Shown here: positions 1 through 4,838 of the stretch, piece by piece
How positions within the stretch are numbered: position 1 is the stretch's first letter
Layout of the letters: each line of letters opens with the position of its first letter
Origin: an uncultured Phycisphaerae bacterium
Lineage (GTDB): Bacteria; Planctomycetota; Phycisphaerae; Sedimentisphaerales; Anaerohalosphaeraceae
Direction of reading: 5' to 3'
Assembly (NCBI GenBank): GCA_937920485.1
Contig: CALETL010000154.1
Coordinates: 1 to 5,509 of the forward strand
Length of the DNA: 5,509 bases
The notes under the pieces: model-generated
What the model saw: only the letters and a program-made list of their open reading frames with translations
Databases searched by the model: none
Told to the model about the DNA's origin: nothing
Program-made: the position numbers and the translations under genes

Positions 1-785
1 ACTGTTGTTTCATAAACTTTTTTCAAAGGAATGCTGGACGCTCCAATGACTAATCCTAATAAAAAATAGAGCGTCTTGCATTTGTCTTTTCTAAATAAAA
101 AACTAACAATCCGCGAGATAGTAAAAGCTCCTAAAAGCACACCAATGCCAAAAGAGATAAGATAATCAATATTTGCAAAAACATCATGCAGACAATCAAT
201 AATGAACTCATATAATCCCATGATTACAAGGATAAAAGCGCCGGAGATTCCCGGCAGGAACATGGCGCTTATTGCAAAAAATCCTCCCATGAAAACATAG
301 AAATAATTTAATGTCATCTCTTTAGGAACGACAAAAATAAGCGAGATTCCAACCAAGAGCCCAAAGACTCCAAAAACAACATTCTTAAATGTATGATTCT
401 TGATATTATCAAATATTATTTTAGAGGACGCTAATACAAGGCCAATAAAAAAAATTATAGTATATGAAAAATGATTTTCTAATAAATGCTTAATTAGTCT
501 TGACCCAAGCAGGATTGCTGTGGCTATTCCTGAAAAAAGTATCACCAGGAAGCCAAGGTCAAGTTTTTTGATATTTTCTTTTAGTGCTGTCTTAGTTTCG
601 CTCTTAGGACTAATTAAAACTCCAAAAAAGCTAAGAAATAATCCGGGAGAAAAAGCTTTTACAGCATTGATAAGTCTTTCATAGATTCCAGTTATAAATG
701 CAATTGTCCCTCCGGATATCCCGGGGATCAGATCACAAATCCCCATCAATAACCCCTTAAGAAATAATAATACTTTGCTTTTCAT
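1..785 (-). CDS. DUF368 family polyprenyl-phosphate transporter (PopT-like), C-terminus cut by window edge
   Basis: I translated this by hand: 261 codons stay open from ATG at 785 to the left edge. An in-frame stop at 810-812 and no ATG between fix the start. Residues 10-39 carry the DUF368 signature (KGLLMGICDLIPGISGGT, then ITGIYERL). A second, related copy lies at about 166-195 (FLPGISGAFILVIMGLYE), the two-fold internal repeat typical of the family. Nearly everything else is hydrophobic, so it is a multi-pass inner-membrane protein. DUF368 proteins such as PopT translocate undecaprenyl phosphate back to the cytoplasmic face, recycling the carrier for peptidoglycan and other surface polymers. 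Family members are usually about 270-310 aa, so a short C-terminal piece is missing. The gene is divergent from ispE. Its GC is about one third by hand count of three lines, well below dgt. No strong ribosome-binding site is seen. The family call is secure; the exact lipid substrate is inferred. Confidence 0.93.
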   Translation of the reverse strand, partial: MKSKVLLFLKGLLMGICDLIPGISGGTIAFITGIYERLINAVKAFSPGLFLSFFGVLISPKSETKTALKENIKKLDLGFLVILFSGIATAILLGSRLIKHLLENHFSYTIIFFIGLVLASSKIIFDNIKNHTFKNVVFGVFGLLVGISLIFVVPKEMTLNYFYVFMGGFFAISAMFLPGISGAFILVIMGLYEFIIDCLHDVFANIDYLISFGIGVLLGAFTISRIVSFLFRKDKCKTLYFLLGLVIGASSIPLKKVYETT

Positions 786-890
786 GAATATGAAACCTAA
801 CCTTTCCCATTAACCGGCTAATTAAGAATGATTCCTGAAAACATCGACGACCTTATACAACTCACGACACGGCAGGATTAAAAAAACATA

Positions 891-920
891 TTGCACTTTT
901 AGACCCAAAGATGATATAGT
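891..920 (+). promoter_or_regulatory. sigma70-type promoter for ispE-spoVG
   Basis: TTGCAC at 891-896 (4 of 6 matches to TTGACA) and TATAGT at 915-920 (5 of 6 to TATAAT) are separated by 18 bp. Transcription would start near 927, giving a leader of about 30 nt before the ispE ATG at 958. It lies in the 172-bp spacer between the divergent DUF368 and ispE genes. No equally good pair was found for the minus strand. Inferred from consensus only. Confidence 0.55.
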
Positions 921-957
921 GAATAGGTGTTAAAGTCAAGGACATAAGAACACTGCG

Positions 958-1866
958 ATGAAGCAAGCACAATCACTGGATCAGTTTGAATGCACCGCTG
1001 ACGGACTGTTGGTCAGGGCTCCCGCCAAGATCAACCTTTCATTGTTGATTACCGGCAAGCGTCCCGATGGATTTCACGGCATTGAAACACTCATGGCCAA
1101 GATTAACTGGTATGATGAGCTTTTATTTGAACCGACACAAAAAGAGGGCATTGATCTTGTCTGTACCGGTTCCTATTGGGCACCGGATGGCGAGGAAAAT
1201 CTCGTTTTTCAGGCCTGTCAAAAGCTATACGAAAGGGCGGATGTTATCCCAAGCATTCGTGTTACGCTCACAAAAAACATCCCTGCCGGCACGGGTCTGG
1301 GCAGTGCCAGTTCCGACGCGGCCGCTACGATTATTGGGTTAAATCGGTTTGCGCAATTGGATCAGCCGGATTCGGTGTTGAATGAGATTTGTGCTTCGCT
1401 CGGAAGTGACATCAACTTTTTTCTCGGCGGACCGCTGGCGCACTGCACGGGGCGAGGGGAAAAAATCGAACAAATCGAAGAAAAAACAGATTTTTGTGCG
1501 TTGCTTATTATATCAAATATAAACACTTCAACAAAAAGAGTTTATGGTAATTATTGCCATGATACCAAGGAGTATTGTAGACTTTCTGAGAAAATTAATC
1601 CACTTTTAAGAAAAAAGAGTGTTGATTCTGTAGCCAAAATATGCGCAAATATGCTAGAGAAAAGCTGTTTTGAACTGCATCCTGAACTGGAGCGGATCAA
1701 ACAGGACTGCGAACGACTTTGTGGTTCGGAAGTATGCCTCAGCGGCAGTGGTTCAGCAATGTATATGCTGGTGCCGGGACCGTTTGAAAAGTTCCTGCAG
1801 GTGCGGGACCATGTGAAGAAAAAATACAACTGCGAAAGCAGGTTTGTCTACAACAATAGATGGTAA
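958..1866 (+). CDS. ispE: 4-diphosphocytidyl-2-C-methyl-D-erythritol kinase (IspE)
   Basis: A GHMP-superfamily kinase of the MEP (non-mevalonate) isoprenoid pathway: it phosphorylates the 2-hydroxyl of CDP-methylerythritol with ATP in the cytosol. The 302 residues contain the family motifs in order. APAKINLSL at 21-29 includes Lys24, equivalent to the catalytic lysine. RPDGFHGIETLM follows at 35-46. The glycine-rich ATP loop IPAGTGLGSASSDAA is at 108-122, and LGSDINFFLGG at 148-158 holds the catalytic Asp151. The C-terminal motif LSGSGSAMY is at 261-269. The length is normal, with a 20-residue extension before APAKINL. The start ATG has only a distant AAGGA (938-942, about 15 nt away), so the ribosome-binding site is weak. 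Codons for residues about 180-242 are much more AT-rich than the flanks although the frame is intact. spoVG follows after 21 nt, probably co-transcribed. The call is very secure. Confidence 0.97.
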   Translation: MKQAQSLDQFECTADGLLVRAPAKINLSLLITGKRPDGFHGIETLMAKINWYDELLFEPTQKEGIDLVCTGSYWAPDGEENLVFQACQKLYERADVIPSIRVTLTKNIPAGTGLGSASSDAAATIIGLNRFAQLDQPDSVLNEICASLGSDINFFLGGPLAHCTGRGEKIEQIEEKTDFCALLIISNINTSTKRVYGNYCHDTKEYCRLSEKINPLLRKKSVDSVAKICANMLEKSCFELHPELERIKQDCERLCGSEVCLSGSGSAMYMLVPGPFEKFLQVRDHVKKKYNCESRFVYNNRW

Positions 1867-1874
1867 TTTTTTCA

Positions 1875-1879
1875 CGAGG
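1875..1879 (+). promoter_or_regulatory. ribosome-binding site of spoVG
   Basis: CGAGG lies 8 nt before the spoVG ATG and inside the 21-nt gap after the ispE stop. It supports ATG 1888 as the start and independent translation of spoVG within the operon. Confidence 0.5.
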
Positions 1880-1887
1880 CAGTCAAA

Positions 1888-2322
1888 ATGGAGATCAGCG
1901 AAGTCAGAGTCAAGATGGTAGCCAATCAGGACGATCGGCTTAAAGCATTCTGCTCGATGACCCTGGACAATGAGTTTGTTATCCGGGACATCAAAATCAT
2001 CGAGGGCACCGGCGGGTTGTTTGTTGCAATGCCATCAAGAAAAATGAGTGACCATTGCGGCAAGTGCGGTGGCAAAAATCATCTTCGGGCTAAATTTTGC
2101 ACCAACTGCGGAGCAAAGCTACCCGAAAATCGTGTCAAACCCGACACACACGGCCGTATGAAACTTCATGCGGACATTGCTCACCCGATCAATGCGTCAT
2201 GTCGAAAGAGGATCCAGGAATCGATCATCAAAGCGTTCAATGAAGAATTTGAGCGATCAAAAGAAGCTGGATACAAACCGGCCGACCTTGATGTAGAGGA
2301 CTATCCAGCAAGCGGGCAGTAA
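1888..2322 (+). CDS. spoVG: SpoVG family regulator with inserted zinc ribbon
   Basis: The flanking parts match SpoVG well. The N-terminal strand region [10 protein letters not shown]...[11 protein letters not shown] runs into [11 protein letters not shown] and FVAMPSRK (residues 1-52). After an insertion, [20 protein letters not shown] (94-113) and a C-terminal helix follow. SpoVG proteins are small dimeric DNA- and RNA-binding regulators, first known from Bacillus sporulation and cell-division control, and most are about 85-100 aa. This one is 144 aa because about 40 residues (53-92) sit in the loop between MPSRK and the DIAHPIN segment. They carry Cys57, Cys60, Cys71 and Cys74 (CxxC-x10-CxxC), a rubredoxin-like zinc ribbon. 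An acidic tail (DLDVEDY) ends the protein. The gene is next to ispE, as it is near ispE in Bacillus, but no glmU or prs follows here. Sporulation is not implied. I recall similar insertions in planctomycete SpoVG proteins but cannot verify this. Confidence 0.93.
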   Translation: MEISEVRVKMVANQDDRLKAFCSMTLDNEFVIRDIKIIEGTGGLFVAMPSRKMSDHCGKCGGKNHLRAKFCTNCGAKLPENRVKPDTHGRMKLHADIAHPINASCRKRIQESIIKAFNEEFERSKEAGYKPADLDVEDYPASGQ

Positions 2323-2339
2323 AAATTAGTTCCGTGTTT

Positions 2340-2360
2340 AATTGCGGTATTGTCGCAATT
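2340..2360. terminator. weak hairpin between convergent genes, possible terminator
   Basis: A perfect 7-bp inverted repeat (AATTGCG and CGCAATT) with a 7-nt loop lies 17 nt after the spoVG stop. It sits in the 93-bp space where spoVG and the minus-strand FlgM-like gene converge. Neither side has a strong T-run, so termination efficiency is doubtful. It is the only hairpin I found in this spacer. Confidence 0.35.
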
Positions 2361-2415
2361 GTGATTTACCGAGCGCCGAAGCAGAACAGAAAAACAGTAG
2401 GCCTTATCACGAAAA

Positions 2416-2718
2416 TTAATCTTCAATAATCAATTCTTCGAGAACCCTGTCTAAAGCCATATCCATTCTAACGTCCCAGCATTCTTCCGGCTGATCGATA
2501 TGCCGGCGGGCACGTTCAACTTTTTCAACGCGTACTTCCGGAAGGGTAGAAATCACCGAAAGCAGTCTGCCCAATGGACTGGACTGCATGCTGTCAAAAA
2601 GTCGCTCGACCAGCATGTCAGTGTCTTCTTCTTCGAGGAAAAAGACATCCGCCCCATCCGGAGCATTCAATAATTCTTCGTACCTGTTTGTGTGTTCTGT
2701 TTTGTTGGATGTTTGCAT
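2416..2718 (-). CDS. small acidic protein with FlgM-like (anti-sigma-28-like) C-terminal half
   Basis: The 100 residues start at ATG 2718, chosen because AGGTGA ends 5 nt before it; an in-frame GTG at 2727 overlaps that site. The N-terminal half is acidic and low in structure signals (FFLEEEDTDMLVERLFDSM). The C-terminal half, SVISTLPEVRVEKVERARRH and then MALDRVLEELIIED, follows the pattern of the FlgM C-terminal helices: a V-x-x-EKVE-x-x-(K/R)-x-x-I helix, a linker, then a (I/L)A(D)-x-(L/V)L-x-EL helix. FlgM binds and inhibits sigma28, and many small bacterial proteins share this pattern without known roles. No flagellar or sigma genes are in the window, so a flagellar function is not shown. 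The gene converges on spoVG and follows a structured gap. The coding call is good; the family call is a resemblance only. Confidence 0.75.
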   Translation of the reverse strand: MQTSNKTEHTNRYEELLNAPDGADVFFLEEEDTDMLVERLFDSMQSSPLGRLLSVISTLPEVRVEKVERARRHIDQPEECWDVRMDMALDRVLEELIIED

Positions 2719-2723
2719 AATAC

Positions 2724-2729
2724 TCACCT
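2724..2729 (-). promoter_or_regulatory. Shine-Dalgarno site of the FlgM-like gene
   Basis: AGGTGA on the minus strand, 5 nt before ATG 2718. It decides the start: the alternative GTG at 2727-2725 lies inside this motif, so it cannot use it. Confidence 0.75.
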
Positions 2730-2743
2730 GTGAGCATGGTCAG

Positions 2744-2833
2744 TCAGGGTGCTGCGTCCTGCCGCAATCTGCCGCCCAACAACCGATACAATTCTGTCTC
2801 GATTGTCTCTTGTTGATAATCCCTCGAATCCAT
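2744..2833 (-). CDS. possible 29-residue small protein or leader peptide
   Basis: An ATG-to-TGA frame whose product begins MDSRDYQQETIETELY and ends RLLGGRLRQDAAP. The composition is protein-like, with a short amphipathic helix pattern around IETELYRLLGGRL. It ends 25 nt before the FlgM-like ATG on the same strand, so it could be a small upstream gene or leader peptide of that transcript. Against it: no Shine-Dalgarno sequence is visible, the start codon lies within a hairpin (2821-2841), and 29 codons can stay open by chance. I do not recognise a family. Confidence 0.3.
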   Translation of the reverse strand: MDSRDYQQETIETELYRLLGGRLRQDAAP

Positions 2834-2854
2834 TTTGAGGGCTTAATTTTTTTT
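2821..2854 (+). terminator. intrinsic-terminator-like hairpin on the plus strand
   Basis: CCCTCGAA at 2821-2828 pairs with TTTGAGGG at 2834-2841 (one G-T pair, 5-nt loop). CTTAA and then eight T residues (2847-2854) follow. In this orientation it looks like a rho-independent terminator. No plus-strand gene ends just before it; the nearest is spoVG, about 500 nt upstream, with the FlgM-like gene lying antisense in between. The five bases between stem and T-run are longer than usual. Confidence 0.4.
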
Positions 2855-2869
2855 CAGGGCCCTTTTCAA

Positions 2870-2885
2870 CCACAATATATAGTGG
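2870..2885. repeat. imperfect palindrome, operator-like
   Basis: CCACAATATATAGTGG: arms CCAC and GTGG around an ATATAT core with one mismatched pair between. It lies 37 bp upstream of the start of the possible 29-codon ORF and about 150 bp upstream of the FlgM-like gene. It could be a protein-binding site. No factor is assigned. Confidence 0.35.
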
Positions 2886-2902
2886 CTGGTTTTCATGGCC
2901 TT

Positions 2903-2918
2903 AGGGCTCTTATGCCCT
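2903..2918. repeat. AGGGC/GCCCT hairpin
   Basis: AGGGC at 2903-2907 and GCCCT at 2914-2918 flank a 6-nt loop. The same AGGGC and GCCCT words recur at 2838-2842 and 2856-2863, so other pairings are possible in an RNA made from either strand. Confidence 0.4.
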
Positions 2919-3025
2919 TTACAATACTGGTATCGACAGAGGTGTGGACATTTCTTAAATCTTTTTATGAATTCTCGTAACCGGAATAAATACAAAGACT
3001 TAAGCGTGTTTTGGGGGAAAATGCT

Positions 3026-3043
3026 GTTTATAGGTCTATAAAC
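3026..3043. repeat. perfect 8-bp inverted repeat, operator-like
   Basis: GTTTATAGGTCTATAAAC has two exact 8-bp arms separated by GT. The size and symmetry fit a dimeric regulator site. It lies in the non-coding gap about 310 bp upstream of the FlgM-like start. Its TATAGA and TATAAA words also resemble -10 boxes, but no -35 pairs well with them. Confidence 0.5.
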
Positions 3044-3130
3044 GCACTTCCCGGAATGCCTAATCCGACTAAATTAATCACATGAAATGTCAATCTGGAA
3101 AAGATGGAGAACACACAACATGTAGAGGTG

Positions 3131-3154
3131 GAAAGTTTTTTTACAAAAACTTTT
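3131..3154. repeat. AT-rich hairpin downstream of dgt
   Basis: GAAAGTTTTT at 3131-3140 pairs with AAAAACTTTT at 3145-3154 (one G-T pair) over a TTAC loop. It lies about 55 nt past the dgt stop on the minus strand. In the dgt direction the stem is followed by CCACCTC, not a T-run, so it is not a classical dgt terminator. It might still stabilise the mRNA 3' end. In the plus direction a pyrimidine-rich tail follows. Confidence 0.4.
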
Positions 3155-3210
3155 TCTGTTTATTCTTTTCAAAACTTATCGGTCGTTACAGATAGCTGGA
3201 CACAATCGCC

Positions 3211-4311
3211 TTATGATCGGATCGCATTGACCCGTTGCAGGCAGTACCGATCCGTCATTCCGGCGATATAGTCACAGATGGTGCGCTCGGGGCATACAGA
3301 GTCGATCATCTGCTGATAATAGCGCGGCATTTCATCCGGATTCTCACATAGATAGAAAAACAGTTGACTCAACCATTCTTTTACCTGAACGGCAGTTTTC
3401 TGTAAATCAGGGTGCATATACATCGACTCCATCAGAAACACCTCGAGTTGTTTCAGGTGTGCGTCAGCCGAAGGGCTGATCCCGATCAGGGCCTTTGGGC
3501 TGTCCAGAACCTGCTCGAGTTTTTGAATATTTGCGGCGGCCAGGCTTGCTTTGCTGGTTTCAATGGCATCGCGGGCGAGGATATCTAATATCGATTTTGT
3601 CAGCCGGGTCCGGCGGATGACATAATCACGGACGTCGTCAATTCCGGCCTGTTCGCGGGCGATCTTGTAAATCGCCAGTTCGGCGAGCTGCTTTTCATCA
3701 ATCAATCGGGATCTCAGGCCATCTTCCAAATCATGACAGTTATAAGCAATACGGTCAGCGATATCTGCGATTTGCCCTTCCAATGAAGGGTGCTTCGGCC
3801 AGTCGCCGTTGATTTCAGGCCTGTCATACGGACTGGAATGCTTCATCAGTCCTAGGCGGGTTTCAAACATCAGGTTCAGCCCTGCAAAGTCGGAATAGGG
3901 ATGCTCAATAAAATCGACGATCCGCAAGGCCTGTCGATTATGCTCAAAACCACCGGCGTTTTTCATCAGGTCATTCAGGACATGTTCCCCGTTATGTCCG
4001 AAAGGCGGGTGCCCCAGGTCATGTGCCAGGCAGATCGCTTCAGTCAGCGACTCATTAGCGTTCAGACACTGGGCGATGGTGCGGCCGATCTGGGCCACTT
4101 CAATCGTATGGGTCATTCGCGTGCGGTACTGATCGTTTAAGCCGGTGGTAAAAACCTGCGTTTTTCCCTCCAGCCGACGAAATGCTGCACAATGAATCAC
4201 ACGGTCACGGTCACGGTCAAAACTGCCGCGATAGGGGTGGGGCGGTTCGGGATATTGCCGTCCGCGGCTTATTTGTTCTGTAACAGCATATCGTGCGAAC
4301 GATGCGGGCAT
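3211..4311 (-). CDS. dgt: HD-domain dGTPase-like (deoxynucleoside triphosphate triphosphohydrolase)
   Basis: Enzymes of this family cleave dNTPs, classically dGTP, to deoxynucleoside plus triphosphate and so trim the nucleotide pool. Starting at ATG 4311 the protein has 366 residues, normal for the shorter bacterial type. FDRDRDRVIHCAAFRRLEGK at 31-50, followed by TQVF, is the family's N-terminal signature. The metal-binding HD set is His68 (MTHTIE), His97-Asp98 (LAHDLGHPPFGHNGE) and an Asp in ADIADRIAYNCHDLEDG (about 183-186). The C-terminal half is helical. The start was chosen because AAAGG lies 6 nt before it and it follows the HIT stop after 1 nt; starting at 4371 would overlap the HIT gene by about 60 bp. 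The DRDRDR stretch is encoded by three identical hexamers. Family assignment is secure; substrate preference among dNTPs is unknown. Confidence 0.95.
   Translation of the reverse strand: MPASFARYAVTEQISRGRQYPEPPHPYRGSFDRDRDRVIHCAAFRRLEGKTQVFTTGLNDQYRTRMTHTIEVAQIGRTIAQCLNANESLTEAICLAHDLGHPPFGHNGEHVLNDLMKNAGGFEHNRQALRIVDFIEHPYSDFAGLNLMFETRLGLMKHSSPYDRPEINGDWPKHPSLEGQIADIADRIAYNCHDLEDGLRSRLIDEKQLAELAIYKIAREQAGIDDVRDYVIRRTRLTKSILDILARDAIETSKASLAAANIQKLEQVLDSPKALIGISPSADAHLKQLEVFLMESMYMHPDLQKTAVQVKEWLSQLFFYLCENPDEMPRYYQQMIDSVCPERTICDYIAGMTDRYCLQRVNAIRS
4201..4218. repeat. three tandem hexamers inside dgt
   Basis: ACGGTC three times in a row; on the coding (minus) strand GACCGT repeated encodes Asp-Arg-Asp-Arg-Asp-Arg in the conserved N-terminal dGTPase motif. 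Identical codons at each repeat suggest recent slippage or biased codon choice, but the protein motif itself is expected. Confidence 0.6.
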
Positions 4312-4312
4312 G

Positions 4313-4834
4313 TTATACCTTTGGCAGGTTCTGTTCCAGACTGACAGCGGCCAGTTGGTCGTAAAGCTCATAAAGCCCTTGACTAATCACATCGGTATCG
4401 CTGCAGACATGCATATAGTTTGTATCACCGTCCCAGCGGGGAACCACATGGATGTGCAGGTGCTCCGGCAGTCCCGCCCCGGCGCATCGCCCGAAATTCA
4501 TACCGACGTTATAGCCATGTGGCTGGATCGTTGCGGACAATGCCCTTTGGCAATCCCGTACTAAACTCATCAGGCACAGCAGTTCTTCATCGCTTGCGTC
4601 GTCAAGAGAGGGAATATGCCGGGTTGGTGCGATTAGCAGGTGACCGTTATTGTAGGGGAATTTATTGAATACAACAAAGGCATGATCGGTTCGCCACAGG
4701 AGCAGATTTTCCTTATCCCTTTCGGGTGTGGATAAATAATCACAAAGAAAGCAGTCGCTTTTTTTAGACAATCCCTGAATGTATTTAATACGCCATGGAG
4801 CCCATAGATTATTACGTTTCAAGGGATTCTCCAT
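4313..4834 (-). CDS. HIT-family protein, Ap4A phosphorylase-like
   Basis: From ATG 4834 the product has 173 residues. Near the N-terminus is NNLWAPWRIKYIQ, then CFLC (Cys28 and Cys31 from this start), a pair that often binds zinc in this group. Next come FPYNNGHLLIAPTRH and HGYNVGMNFGRCAGAGLPEH, leading into the histidine triad HLHIHVVPRW (His125, His127, His129), followed by DGDTNYM. This pattern closely follows actinobacterial HIT proteins such as mycobacterial Rv2613c, an Ap4A phosphorylase, so hydrolysis or phosphorolysis of dinucleoside polyphosphates is the likely job. The middle His of the triad would be the nucleophile. An in-frame TTG at 4861 would add nine residues but overlaps the upstream gene by 23 bp. 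Neither start has a clear ribosome-binding site. The dgt ATG follows the stop after 1 nt, indicating translational coupling. HIT family is certain; the substrate is inferred. Confidence 0.93.
   Translation of the reverse strand: MENPLKRNNLWAPWRIKYIQGLSKKSDCFLCDYLSTPERDKENLLLWRTDHAFVVFNKFPYNNGHLLIAPTRHIPSLDDASDEELLCLMSLVRDCQRALSATIQPHGYNVGMNFGRCAGAGLPEHLHIHVVPRWDGDTNYMHVCSDTDVISQGLYELYDQLAAVSLEQNLPKV
4318..4322 (-). promoter_or_regulatory. ribosome-binding site of dgt
   Basis: AAAGG on the minus strand, 6 nt before ATG 4311 and inside the last codons of the HIT gene. It supports ATG 4311 over the upstream in-frame start at 4371. Confidence 0.55.
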
Positions 4835-4838
4835 CCAA

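Larger units (their letters stand above)
2846..3073 (-). other. open frame of 76 codons with Cys/His cluster, doubtful coding remnant
   Basis: On the minus strand the frame between TAA at 3076-3074 and TAA at 2845-2843 is free of stops. It has no ATG until 2896, which would leave only 17 residues. The translation is basic and includes KKCPHLCRYQYCKGHKSPKA, with three Cys and two His in a short stretch, followed by HYILWLKRALKK. This could be the decayed end of a gene, a small protein with a TTG start, or chance. The opposite strand is also open in the same codon register, which weakens any coding argument. I recognise no family. Confidence 0.2.
2834..3210. other. structured gap between dgt and the FlgM-like gene
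   Basis: This is 377 bases without a secure gene. It would carry the 3' end of the dgt transcript and the promoter and leader of the FlgM-like gene, both on the minus strand. It contains several inverted repeats listed separately (2870-2885, 2903-2918, 3026-3043, 3131-3154), the palindrome AGGGCCCT at 2856-2863, and a T-run. On the minus strand a perfect TTGACA lies at 3088-3093, but no good -10 is found at 16-18 bp. I found no convincing promoter or minus-strand terminator. Confidence 0.6.

Noticed and set aside
853..882. Minus-strand promoter for the DUF368 gene (TATAAG at 858-853 with a TTTAAT-like -35)
   Set aside because: The -35 element matches the consensus poorly. The gene needs a promoter here, but I cannot pick one with confidence.
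1067..1829. Several long frames overlapping ispE on both strands
   Set aside because: They are shadows of ispE, which has full family motifs across its length; none shows a motif or ribosome-binding site.
2719..2727. GTG start for the FlgM-like gene, three residues longer
   Set aside because: The GTG lies within the Shine-Dalgarno motif that serves ATG 2718.
2588..2980. Plus-strand open frame of 130 codons
   Set aside because: It lies antisense to the 5' half of the FlgM-like gene and across the structured gap, has no ribosome-binding site or recognisable motif, and runs through a terminator-like hairpin.
3176..3183. Minus-strand ACCGATAA resembling the sigma28 -10 box (GCCGATAA)
   Set aside because: It was tempting given the FlgM-like gene, but no TAAA lies about 15 bp upstream and the site is some 460 bp from the gene.
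3082..3195. Plus-strand ORF of 37 codons after the dyad
   Set aside because: No ribosome-binding site, low-complexity Phe/Lys content caused by the AT-rich hairpin at 3131-3154, and no family resemblance.
4312..4371. N-terminal extension of dgt by 20 residues (start at 4371)
   Set aside because: It overlaps the HIT gene, lacks family similarity, and ATG 4311 has a well-placed AAAGG site.
3901..4668. Plus-strand frames opposite dgt and the HIT gene
   Set aside because: They are antisense shadows of two well-identified genes.
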